Positions 33,997-41,924 of a stretch of 64,000 bases of DNA are shown here, in pieces. The position numbers were made by a program, and so were the translations under genes. Within the stretch, counting starts at the first letter, position 1, and every line of letters begins with the position of its first letter. This DNA comes from AA29 sp041481445 (lineage in GTDB: Bacteria; Acidobacteriota; Vicinamibacteria; Fen-336), in NCBI GenBank assembly GCA_041481445.1, contig JBGPBV010000016.1, positions 13,262 through 77,261 of the forward strand. The letters are read 5' to 3'. The notes under the pieces were generated by a model. That model searched no databases. It worked only from the letters and a program-made list of their open reading frames with translations, and had not been told where the DNA came from.

Positions 33997-35348
33997 GACG
34001 CCACCGCGGGATCCTGCCAGCCTCCGGGCGGCGTCACGCTGGGTGAGGTGGGGCCCCAGGTGCCCGGGTCGTATTCGGTGGGAGCCGTCGTGGGCCTCAG
34101 CACCGGCTCGACGATGCGCCACGCCTCCTCGACGTAGTCCTCTCGCGCGAAGAAGGTGGCGTCTCCCGCCAGCGCGTCCCCGAGCAACCGCTCGTAGGCG
34201 TCCATCTCTTCCGGACCCGGGTGGTGGCTGGCCAGCATCTCCACGACCTCGCTCCCGCCTTCCTGCCCCGAAGGGATCGCGTTGGCACCGATCGCGATCG
34301 TGATGTCGGGGCTGATGCGCATCCGGCAGTAGTTCGCCTTCAGGGGGAAGTCCGCGAACATCGTCGGGGGCTGCCGCCAGCGGACGACGATCTCCGTGCA
34401 GGTCACGGGAAGGCACTTGCCGGCACGGAGGTAGATCGGGACGCCCTTCCATCGCCAGGAGTCGACCTCGAGCCGCAGGGCCGAGAACGTCTCGACCCGG
34501 GAATCACTGGCCACGCCCGGCTCGGAGCGATACCCGCGGAACTGGCCGCGCACGACTCGCGCCGGATCGAGAGGAGGGACGCCCTTGAGCAGCCGCACCT
34601 TCTCGTCCCGGATCGACTCGCTGTCCGTCCGGATCGGCGGGTCCATGGTGAGGTTGGTAAGGAGCTGGAAGAGGTGGTTCTCCACGACGTCGCGGATGGC
34701 GCCGGCCTCCTCGTAGAAGACGCCCCGCCCCTGCACGCCGAAGCTCTCCGCCATCGTGACCTGCACGCTCTCGACGTGGCCGCGGTTCCAGACCGGCTCC
34801 AGGAACGCGTTCGCGAAGCGGAAGAAGAGCATGTTCTGGACCGGCGCCTTGCCCAGGTAGTGGTCGATGCGGAAGATCGACTTCTCGGGGAAGCAGCGGA
34901 GCAGGATGGCGTTGAGCTCTCGCGCCGAGGCCAGGTCGCGGCCGAAGGGCTTCTCGACGATGACGCGGGCGCCTTCGAGGCAGCCCTTACGGTTGAGCTG
35001 ATCCACCACGACACCGAACTGTGATGGCGGAATGGCGAGGTAATAGGCGGGACGCTGCGCGGAGCCGAGCTGCCGGCGAATGGCCTGGAACGTGGCGGGG
35101 TCTCCGTAGTCGCCGCGGACGTAGCGGAGGAGTCGGGACAGCTTCTCGAACGCGGCCGGATCGACGCCGCCGTGCCTCACCAGGCTCTCCCGAAACCTGG
35201 GCTGGAACTCTTCGACCGGCCGCCGGCCGATGCCGATGACCGGCACGTCGAGGCGGCCCCGCTTCACCATCGCCTGCAGCGCCGGGAAGATCTTCTTGTA
35301 GGCGAGATCCCCGGTCGCGCCGAAGAAGACGAGCGCGTCGGACTTCAC
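33993..35348 (-). CDS. zwf: glucose-6-phosphate 1-dehydrogenase
   Basis: The 451-residue enzyme oxidises glucose 6-phosphate to 6-phosphogluconolactone with NAD(P). It has the cofactor motif FGATGDLAYKKIFPAL, the substrate motif RIDHYLGK (about 169-176, catalytic His) and EKPFGRD. The GTG start at 35348 overlaps the truncated adaptor gene by four bases and the stop overlaps glgP. It catalyses entry of glycogen-derived hexose into the pentose phosphate route. Confidence 0.96.
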   Translation of the reverse strand: MKSDALVFFGATGDLAYKKIFPALQAMVKRGRLDVPVIGIGRRPVEEFQPRFRESLVRHGGVDPAAFEKLSRLLRYVRGDYGDPATFQAIRRQLGSAQRPAYYLAIPPSQFGVVVDQLNRKGCLEGARVIVEKPFGRDLASARELNAILLRCFPEKSIFRIDHYLGKAPVQNMLFFRFANAFLEPVWNRGHVESVQVTMAESFGVQGRGVFYEEAGAIRDVVENHLFQLLTNLTMDPPIRTDSESIRDEKVRLLKGVPPLDPARVVRGQFRGYRSEPGVASDSRVETFSALRLEVDSWRWKGVPIYLRAGKCLPVTCTEIVVRWRQPPTMFADFPLKANYCRMRISPDITIAIGANAIPSGQEGGSEVVEMLASHHPGPEEMDAYERLLGDALAGDATFFAREDYVEEAWRIVEPVLRPTTAPTEYDPGTWGPTSPSVTPPGGWQDPAVAS

Positions 35349-36004
35349 CGCGCTCCCCCGCCGCGCTCGGAGATGCCGATCGTCACCCGGATGGGATCGA
35401 CGGTCGAAACCGTGGTCATCACCGACTGCGTGTTGACGAGGTCACCCACCTGCGTGCGGGCGATCCCCACGATGCCCTCGATGGGCGAGGTCGCCCTCGT
35501 CCAGCCGAGGTTGAGCGCGGACTGGTCGACCGCCGCCCGCGCCGCCGCCAGCCCTCCGCGCGCGTCTTGCTCGGCCGCCACCGCGTTGTCGAGCTCCTGC
35601 TGGCTGATCGCCCGCTGGGCGGCCAGCGGAGTGAAACGCTCGACGTCCCGCCTGGCTTTCGAGAGCTGCGCCTCCGCGCGGGCCAGGGTGCCGCGCGCCT
35701 GCTCCAGGGCGGCCCGGAACTGGCGGGGGTCGATCTCGAACAGGGGATCGTCGCGACGGACGAATTGCCCCTCCTTGTAGAACTCCCGGAGGAGGTACCC
35801 CTCGACCTTGGGCCGGATGTCCGCGTTCACGGACCCGTCGAGGGTGCCGATCCACTCCCCCACCACGGGCACGTCCATCTGCGCGACGGGTACGACCAGG
35901 ACGTCGACGGGACGAGGGGCGGGCGCGGGCTTCCGCGCGCAGGCGGAGGCGAGCAGGAATGGCATCAGCACCGGCGCGAGACCGCGGCCGAGGAGGGATC
36001 TCAC
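35345..36004 (-). CDS. truncated RND-type efflux periplasmic adaptor
   Basis: The frame encodes 219 residues: a lipoprotein-like signal (VLMPFLLASAC), the first half-barrel (VVPVAQMDVPVVGEWIGTLDGSVNADIRPKVEGYLLREFYKEGQFVRRDDPLFEIDP), the coiled-coil hairpin and the return strand ending DPIRVTIGISE. Then it breaks into RGGGAR and stops. Adaptors of this AcrA/HlyD group have about 380 residues, so the membrane-proximal half is missing, and no pump gene is adjacent. It probably cannot join a pump, yet it remains coupled to zwf by a GTGA overlap. Confidence 0.8.
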   Translation of the reverse strand: MRSLLGRGLAPVLMPFLLASACARKPAPAPRPVDVLVVPVAQMDVPVVGEWIGTLDGSVNADIRPKVEGYLLREFYKEGQFVRRDDPLFEIDPRQFRAALEQARGTLARAEAQLSKARRDVERFTPLAAQRAISQQELDNAVAAEQDARGGLAAARAAVDQSALNLGWTRATSPIEGIVGIARTQVGDLVNTQSVMTTVSTVDPIRVTIGISERGGGAR

Positions 36005-36006
36005 GC

Positions 36007-36258
36007 CTACTGCTCGTAATTCTCGACGACCTTCGGCGGTCGCACGCGGGCCTCGCCCGGATCGCGGCCGGCGTCGCGGAGCGCCTGGCGCTGGCGCAAC
36101 AGGTCCCAGCATTGATCCAGCTCGACCTTGATCTCGTGCAGGCGGGCGCGGTCCCCGTCGTCGAGCGATCCCTGCCCGTAGAGCCGGTGCTCGTCGGCGA
36201 CGAGCCGTTCGATGCGCCCCCGCACGGGCTCGTCCGTCTTGCCCTCGGGCATGGTCAT
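36007..36258 (-). CDS. DUF2630 family protein
   Basis: This is an 83-residue helical protein: RGRIERLVADEHRLYGQGSLDDGDRARLHEIKVELDQCWDLLRQRQALRDAGRDP followed by ARVRPPKVVENYEQ, which matches DUF2630. Members are small soluble proteins without known function, sometimes encoded beside carbohydrate or stress genes. Its ATG overlaps the stop of the upstream membrane-protein gene, and the adaptor gene begins two bases after its stop. Confidence 0.85.
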   Translation of the reverse strand: MTMPEGKTDEPVRGRIERLVADEHRLYGQGSLDDGDRARLHEIKVELDQCWDLLRQRQALRDAGRDPGEARVRPPKVVENYEQ

Positions 36259-36782
36259 CGACCTGCCCCGTCGGCTCCGATCCGTTCCGCACGGAACCGG
36301 ATCGCGGCGACGATGGCGAGCACGATGAACAACACGAGGACGATGCCCTGGGACACCACGAACGGCGGCTCCGTCTGCTTCGGGGCCAGCGCCCTGAGCG
36401 CGGGAATCTTGAGGAACGACTGCACCACCCCGACGAAGACGTTCAGGTAGAGGGCCAGCGCGGCGCCGACCACGTAGACGTGACGCCAGGCCCCGTGGAG
36501 GCGGAAGGCGTAGCGCGCCGCGATGGCGATGGCAAGCACCACCAGCGAGATGAAGCCGACGATGTGGGACGGAAGCAGGTGTTCGAACGGGAACCCGAAG
36601 CCAGTGACGCTGGTGGCCACCGTCGTGGCCAGGAACAGGGCGGTCCAGCCCTCGAGCCGCCTGGCGGTGACCAGGCCGAACAGGACCACCAGCCCCGATC
36701 CGATGCCGACCAGGCTGATCAGCACGTGCACCAACGTGTAGGTCGCGAGCGACATCCCGAACACGGTCTCCGGCGAGCTCAT
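36255..36782 (-). CDS. four-helix membrane protein of unknown function
   Basis: The 175-residue protein has four to five hydrophobic segments: LVHVLISLVGIGSGLVVLFGLVTA, ALFLATTVATSVTGFGF, IVGFISLVVLAIAIAARYA, VVGAALALYLNVFVGVVQSF and GIVLVLFIVLAIVAAIRF. A conserved-looking FPFEHLLPSHIVG loop lies between helices two and three. I do not recognise the family. GAGGAGAG precedes the start. It is the first full gene of the unit running down to pgm. Confidence 0.75.
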   Translation of the reverse strand: MSSPETVFGMSLATYTLVHVLISLVGIGSGLVVLFGLVTARRLEGWTALFLATTVATSVTGFGFPFEHLLPSHIVGFISLVVLAIAIAARYAFRLHGAWRHVYVVGAALALYLNVFVGVVQSFLKIPALRALAPKQTEPPFVVSQGIVLVLFIVLAIVAAIRFRAERIGADGAGR

Positions 36783-36801
36783 GGCACTCTCCTCTTCCTC
36801 T

Positions 36802-36867
36802 TCAGTCGGCCCGCACCAGCGGCACGTCCACGACGTGCTCGGACCGGCTGGTCCTGGACTTGCTCAT
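36802..36867 (-). CDS. 21-residue small ORF / possible leader peptide
   Basis: ATG at 36867 follows GGAGG with a seven-base spacer and encodes MSKSRTSRSEHVVDVPLVRAD before TGA, 19 bp upstream of the next gene's ATG. It lies 56 bp downstream of P1 copy C. It could be a leader peptide, a small protein, or the 5' relic of a deleted gene. Translation is not proven. Confidence 0.4.
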   Translation of the reverse strand: MSKSRTSRSEHVVDVPLVRAD

Positions 36868-36922
36868 GTCGACGCCTCCGTGAGAGCGACGGAAGGACAC
36901 TACGATGGCGCCGGGGCCTCTG

Positions 36923-36987
36923 ACATCACGACAAGGCATGGTTTTCGGCTACCGCTACCGGCGTATCTCGCAATACCTCGGTCGAGG
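36923..36987 (-). promoter_or_regulatory. P1 upstream element, copy C
   Basis: This is the third 65-bp P1 copy. It begins acatcacgaca, contains ttttcggctacc, and ends with a perfect palindrome TACCTCG-GT-CGAGGTA (36974-36989). It stands 56 bp before the small ORF and 141 bp before the membrane-protein gene, the head of the zwf-glgP-pgm unit. It could also act on the divergent solute-binding protein gene 50 bp to the right. Confidence 0.55.
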
Positions 36988-37036
36988 TACGGAGGCCGAT
37001 CGACTATCCTCGTACGCTGACTGCCCACGAAAGCCA

Positions 37037-38368
37037 ATGGTCAGGCTCCGCCTTTCCGCCCCGCTCGCCTTGCTGCTGGTCCTCGCCGCCGCGGCCTGCC
37101 GCCGGCATCCCGTGGGAGAGCCGGTGACGGTGGTGCTCCTCGACATCGGCCCGGCCAGGAACCGGGAGTACACGGAATGGACGGAGCAGGCGCTGGAGGG
37201 CTTCCGCCGCGAGACCGGCGTCGCGGTGAAGCGGCTGCCCGCCCCGGAATCGTCGGACGAGCAGCTCGTCTTCGAACGGCAGCTCCTAGAGGGGGGCGCG
37301 ACCACGCCGGACGTTTACATCATCGACGCCATCTGGCCCGGGATGCTGGTCGAGCACTTCCTCGACCTGCGGCCGCGATTGGGCAGGGAAGCCGCCCGGC
37401 ACTTCCCCGCCCTCCTCGCCAACAACGTCGTCCAGGGCCGGCTGGTGGCGATGCCGTACCACGCCAACGTGGGCATCCTCTTCTACCGCACCGACCTGCT
37501 GCGCGAATACGGGTACGGCGCACCTCCGCGCACGTGGGCGGAGCTCGAAGGCATGGCGGCGGCGATCCAGAAGGGGGAGCGCGCGAAGGGCGACGACGGT
37601 TTCTGGGGCTACATGTGGCAGGGAGCGCCCTACGAAGGCCTCACCTGCAATGCCCTGGAGTGGCAGGCTTCGGACGGTGGCGGCCACATCGTCGAAGACG
37701 ACGGGTCGGTCTCGGTCGACAACCCGCGAACGATCGCGGCGTGGGAGAGAGCGGCCTCCTGGGTCGGCACCATCTCCCCGCCGGAGGTCGTCGGCTACCG
37801 CGAAGCGGAGGCGGAGGAGGCCTGGCGCGCGGGCCGGGCCGCGTTCATGCGGGCCTGGCCCTCGAACTACCGCCCCAGCCAGGACAGCGGCTCGCGCATC
37901 CAGGGGCGGTTCGACATCACGTTCGTGCCCGCCGGCGCGCACGGGCACGCCATGGTCCTTGGCGAGAACGCGCTGGCGGTGTCGCGGTACTCGAAGCACG
38001 TCGAGGAGGCGGTGGCCCTGGTGAAGTACCTCTCGAGACGCGACGTGCAGCTCGGGCGGGCGCGCGCGACCTCGCTCCCTCCGACCGTCCCCGATCTCTA
38101 CGACGACCCGGAGGTCCAGAGGGCGAATCCCTACTACACGCCGCTGAAGCAGGTCTTCCTGGGGGGCGCGGTGTCCCGGCCGTCGTCCGTGACCGGCCAC
38201 AAGTACGCGGAGGTCTCCCGCGCATACTTCCGCGCCGTCCATTCCGTCCTCACGCGCCAGCAGGAGCCCTCGGCGGCGGCGGCGGCCCTGGAGCGCGAGC
38301 TCGTCTGGATCACCGGATTCCCGGTGGCGAGGCCTCGCCCAGGCCGGAGCGCGCCCGCGACACGCTGA
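37037..38368 (+). CDS. extracellular sugar-binding lipoprotein (ABC family 1), orphan
   Basis: The 443-residue protein has a lipoprotein signal (LALLLVLAAAAC, Cys near residue 18) and a MalE-type binding fold: EGFRRETGVAVKRLPAP, TPDVYIIDAIWPGMLVEHFLDL, MPYHANVGILFYRTDLLREYG, PRTWAELEGMAAAIQ and GHAMVLGENALAVSRYSKHVEEAVALVKYLS. It should bind an oligosaccharide in the periplasm. No permease or ATPase gene lies nearby, so it may share a transporter or serve as a sensor for the adjacent signalling genes. P1 copy C with its palindrome lies 50 bp upstream. Confidence 0.9.
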   Translation: MVRLRLSAPLALLLVLAAAACRRHPVGEPVTVVLLDIGPARNREYTEWTEQALEGFRRETGVAVKRLPAPESSDEQLVFERQLLEGGATTPDVYIIDAIWPGMLVEHFLDLRPRLGREAARHFPALLANNVVQGRLVAMPYHANVGILFYRTDLLREYGYGAPPRTWAELEGMAAAIQKGERAKGDDGFWGYMWQGAPYEGLTCNALEWQASDGGGHIVEDDGSVSVDNPRTIAAWERAASWVGTISPPEVVGYREAEAEEAWRAGRAAFMRAWPSNYRPSQDSGSRIQGRFDITFVPAGAHGHAMVLGENALAVSRYSKHVEEAVALVKYLSRRDVQLGRARATSLPPTVPDLYDDPEVQRANPYYTPLKQVFLGGAVSRPSSVTGHKYAEVSRAYFRAVHSVLTRQQEPSAAAAALERELVWITGFPVARPRPGRSAPATR

Positions 38369-38371
38369 CCC

Positions 38372-38797
38372 TCAGTCTTCGCGCGCCGCCTCCCGCCGCG
38401 CCGGGATCGTGATCTCGCGGCGCCCGAACAGCGCGGCGTCGACCGAGATCGCCCCCGGCCCGAGCAGAGCGATGGCCGCCGCCACGACGACCGGAAGGAC
38501 GCCCGCCACGCCGGGGCCGAACGTGCTCGGGGTGGGCGACGGCAGCCAGGAAAGGAAGACGCCCGCGCTGGCCAGGGCGGCCAGCGCGCCCGCCACCGGG
38601 GTCAGGAGCCCGACCAGGAGGAAGGCTCCGGTGAGGGCCGAAACCACGCCGATGGCCCACGTCCCTCGCGCGGAAGCGACCGCGCCGCCGAGGCAGGCCG
38701 CGCCGTGGGAGACGAGCACGACGGCCACGCCGAATCGCAACAACAGCAGGCCGATCCCTGGCGATCCGTTCGGGAACGTCGAGAACAACCTCTGCAA
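38372..38797 (-). CDS. DoxX family membrane protein
   Basis: This is a 141-residue protein with four membrane helices of the DoxX type: LLLLRFGVAVVLVSHGAACL, WAIGVVSALTGAFLLVGLLTPVAGALAALASAGVFL and VLPVVVAAAIALLGPGAISVDAALFGRREI at the end, where DoxX proteins typically carry GpGrwSlD. Family members are linked to oxidative stress or quinone-dependent oxidoreductases. It follows the large sensor kinase gene by 55 bp on the same strand. Confidence 0.85.
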   Translation of the reverse strand: MQRLFSTFPNGSPGIGLLLLRFGVAVVLVSHGAACLGGAVASARGTWAIGVVSALTGAFLLVGLLTPVAGALAALASAGVFLSWLPSPTPSTFGPGVAGVLPVVVAAAIALLGPGAISVDAALFGRREITIPARREAARED

Positions 38798-38852
38798 TCG
38801 GCTCTCCTCGCCGGCGCCGTCGCCAGCCCGTGCGCGGAGAGGCTACCGAAAG

Positions 38853-41800
38853 TCAGTGCCCCGCGGAATCCCCAGATCGGGGTATTTGGCGCGTCCACGA
38901 TCGGGTCAGGGCCCTCAGCCAGCCGGCTGGACCGCGTGAGGACGCGGCCGGAAAGGCCACGTGCCCGGGAACCGTGAGCTCCACTTCGGTACCGGCTCCG
39001 GGGCGGCTCCACAGCCGCAACCGGCCGCCGATCCTTTCCGACCGCTCGCGCATCCCCGAGAGTCCCCAGTGGCCGTCGCGCCCCGCGCGGAGGACCTCGG
39101 CGTCGATCCCCTTCCCGTCGTCGCGCACGAGGACACGGAGCCGGCGGGCCTCGCGTTCGACTCCGACCTCGATACGGGTCGCCCCCGAGTGCCGGAACGC
39201 GTTGATGAGCGCTTCCCGTCCGATGCGGTAGACCTCGTCGCGGATCATCGGATGCAGGCGGCGGGGCGGCCCTCCGCCGATCACGCGGAAGGCAACGTCG
39301 TCCCTCACTCCGAGCTCGTCCCGGATGCGCGAGAACGACTGCTCGAGATCGTCGAGGCTGCTCTGGGACGAGCGGAGGCCCCGCACGGCGTTCCGGCCCT
39401 CTTCGATGACCCGCTTGATCAGCTCGAGGACCCCGGCCAGGCTTCCCCTCTCGGGCGAGCCTGGCGGCATGCGGTCCACCGCCAGGTGGAGCTGCATCGA
39501 AGCGCTCAGGAACCCCTGCAGCAGCGTGTCGTGCAGCTCCTGCGCGATGCGCGTCCGCTCGGCCAGCCGCTCCTCGAACCGGACGTTCAACTGGCGCGTC
39601 AAGCGATGGAGCCGCATCCGGTAGAGGCCGAGCAGGATCAGCGCGCCGGCCAGCGCGCTCGTCAAGCGAAACCATCGCGTCTGCCAGACCACGGGTTCGA
39701 TGTCGAATCCGAGCGCGGCCTCGGCGCCGTTCCAGAAGCCCTCGCTGTTCGAGGCCATGACTCGGAACTGGTAGGCGCCGGGCGCGAGGTTGGTGTACAC
39801 GGCCTCCCGCGCGGAGAAGGGCTCGCTCCAGCCGCGATCGAATCCGTCGAGCCGATAGCGGAATCGGATCTCGTCCGGGGCGCCCAGGCTGACTCCGGAA
39901 TAGCCGAGGGTGACGCGCCGCGATCCCGCGGGTATCGCGTGCGTCCCCTCCAGATCGATGAGGTTGCCGTCGGCGGACAGGGCCTCGATGCGGGCCACGA
40001 CGGGAGCCGCGCTGCTGGTGGCGCGCACGGGATCGACGACGGAGAGGCCGCGGCTCATCGAGAACCAGATCCGGCCGAACAGGTCGGCCACCACCGACCG
40101 GTGCCGGCGGGCGACCTCCGTGCTGTACAGGCCATCGGAGGGGCCGTACTCCGCCACTTCCGCGCGTCCCGGGGAGGGGTCGAGGAGCTGGTCACGCCGG
40201 GCCCGCAGCACCCGCGTCGAGGTGGCGATCCAGAGCCATCCCTGGCGGTCCTCCGCCAGCCCGAAGATCGGCTCGTGGAGCGACCCTGGCACGCCGCCCG
40301 GCACCCGGATCCCTTCCGGACCGAGCCGCGCGAGCCCGTCACCGGTCCCTATCCAGAGGCCGCCCGCGGAGTCCTCCAGGAGGCAGCTCACGTCGTCGGA
40401 CGGCAATCCGTCGCGGGTCGTGAAATATCGCCAGTGACCCTTCGAGAGCGCGCCGAGGCCGCTCGGCGTGGCGAACCACGTCGTGCCGTCGGCGGTGTCC
40501 ACGATCGACACGACGGTGTTGGAGACGAGGCCACTCTCGGAGTCGTAGGTCGTGAACCGGCCATCCCGGAAGCGGCTGGCGCCGCTCTCGAGCGTTCCTG
40601 CCCAGACGGTGCCGTCGCGGCTCTCGTGGACGGCGTACACCGTGTCGTCGACGAGGCCGTCCGCGGTCCGGTACGTCCGAGCCACGACGGCGCCGCCCCT
40701 GGTGACCAGGCGCGTCAGCCCGCCCGCTTTCCGGCCGACCCAGAGACCGTCCTTGCCGCCCGCGAGCGAGTAGACCACGTCCCCCGGTAGCCCGTCCGCG
40801 GTGACCTTGCCCACCCGCCCGTTGTGGAGCCAGAAGAGCCCGCCGCCCAGGGGCGCGAACCACGTGCGTCCCTCGGCGTCGACGTGGATCGGCCCGCTGC
40901 TCTCCGACGGCAGCCCTTCGGCGGGCCCGTAGGTGGTGAAGCTGGTGTCGCGGAGGCGCTCGAGGCCACGGGGAGTGCCGACCCACAGGCTCCCTTCGCG
41001 GTCTTCGAAGAGGGCGGTCACCGCGACACGGGCCGCCGGATCCTCGAAGCGGGAGACGCCGCGCGCGTTCACGCGCAGCAGGCCCTCGGCGGTGCCGATC
41101 CAGACGTTCGACTCGCGATCCACCGTCATCGTCGACGCCACCACCCGTCGCAGACCAGGGGCGAGCCCGTCCGCGCTGATCCCGCTTCCGTTCCAGCGCA
41201 CCATGCCTTTCGGCGTGGCCACCCACACGTCTCGGGCGCCCACGGCGAGCACGGCGCTGATGGTCCGATCGGGAAGTCCCTGCCTCACCGCGATGACCTG
41301 TCCCTGGACGGCACAGAAGAGGCCTTCGCCCTGCGTTCCCATCCAGATGCGGCCGTCCCCCGCTTCCGTCATCGAGGTCACGGGAGACCGCGCGGGCAGG
41401 GAGGCGCGTGGGGCGAGGCTCTCCACGCGCTCCCCACTCCAGCGCAGGGGGCCGTTCACGATGCCGGCCATCATCATGGTGCCGTCGGGAGCGCGCGCCA
41501 TCGCGGTGATCGCATCCTCCATCGTCTCCAGGGAGGGCACGCTCTCGAACCGGCGGTCGCGATAGCGCAGGACCCGGGGCCCGCCGAGCCTGACCCACAT
41601 GGTGCCGCGCCCGTCCACGGTCAGCCCCAGGACCTGGGTGATCGACGGCGACGCGGAGCCCGGCTCCGGAAAGCGGCGGAAGGCCGAGCCGTCGAAGCGG
41701 TACAGTCCCCGGTCGGTTCCGAGCCAGAGGTATCCGTCCGCGGTCTGGCTGATGGCCTGGACGGTTCCCCCCGGGAATCCGCGGTCGGCGCCCCAGCGTT

Positions 41801-41924
41801 CCCGCACGTACTGGGACATCGTCCGGTCGGGGTCGATGGCCTGGGCGGTGCCGGCGAGGCACGTCACCGCCACCGCGGCCCAGAGCCCAACCCGTCGACG
41901 CGCCGCGCCACCTCCGAGCCTCAC
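38853..41924 (-). CDS. beta-propeller (Reg_prop/Y_Y_Y) sensor histidine kinase
   Basis: The 1023-residue kinase has a signal peptide (to about 29), two seven-bladed two-component-regulator propellers made of repeats like DGYLWLGTDRGLYRFDG (about 40-690), a Y_Y_Y domain (IRFRYRLDGFDRGWSE ... APGAYQFRVMASNSEG), a membrane helix (ALAGALILLGLY) and HisKA_3 with intact His798 in IAQELHDTLLQGF, then HATPase_c (NAFRHSGATRIEVGV, DDGKGID, GLSGMRERSERIGGRL). It is likely a glycan sensor. Its GTG overlaps the GH16-like lipoprotein gene. No regulator gene is adjacent; the NarL-type protein at 24231 is a candidate partner. Confidence 0.92.
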   Translation of the reverse strand: MRLGGGAARRRVGLWAAVAVTCLAGTAQAIDPDRTMSQYVRERWGADRGFPGGTVQAISQTADGYLWLGTDRGLYRFDGSAFRRFPEPGSASPSITQVLGLTVDGRGTMWVRLGGPRVLRYRDRRFESVPSLETMEDAITAMARAPDGTMMMAGIVNGPLRWSGERVESLAPRASLPARSPVTSMTEAGDGRIWMGTQGEGLFCAVQGQVIAVRQGLPDRTISAVLAVGARDVWVATPKGMVRWNGSGISADGLAPGLRRVVASTMTVDRESNVWIGTAEGLLRVNARGVSRFEDPAARVAVTALFEDREGSLWVGTPRGLERLRDTSFTTYGPAEGLPSESSGPIHVDAEGRTWFAPLGGGLFWLHNGRVGKVTADGLPGDVVYSLAGGKDGLWVGRKAGGLTRLVTRGGAVVARTYRTADGLVDDTVYAVHESRDGTVWAGTLESGASRFRDGRFTTYDSESGLVSNTVVSIVDTADGTTWFATPSGLGALSKGHWRYFTTRDGLPSDDVSCLLEDSAGGLWIGTGDGLARLGPEGIRVPGGVPGSLHEPIFGLAEDRQGWLWIATSTRVLRARRDQLLDPSPGRAEVAEYGPSDGLYSTEVARRHRSVVADLFGRIWFSMSRGLSVVDPVRATSSAAPVVARIEALSADGNLIDLEGTHAIPAGSRRVTLGYSGVSLGAPDEIRFRYRLDGFDRGWSEPFSAREAVYTNLAPGAYQFRVMASNSEGFWNGAEAALGFDIEPVVWQTRWFRLTSALAGALILLGLYRMRLHRLTRQLNVRFEERLAERTRIAQELHDTLLQGFLSASMQLHLAVDRMPPGSPERGSLAGVLELIKRVIEEGRNAVRGLRSSQSSLDDLEQSFSRIRDELGVRDDVAFRVIGGGPPRRLHPMIRDEVYRIGREALINAFRHSGATRIEVGVEREARRLRVLVRDDGKGIDAEVLRAGRDGHWGLSGMRERSERIGGRLRLWSRPGAGTEVELTVPGHVAFPAASSRGPAGWLRALTRSWTRQIPRSGDSAGH

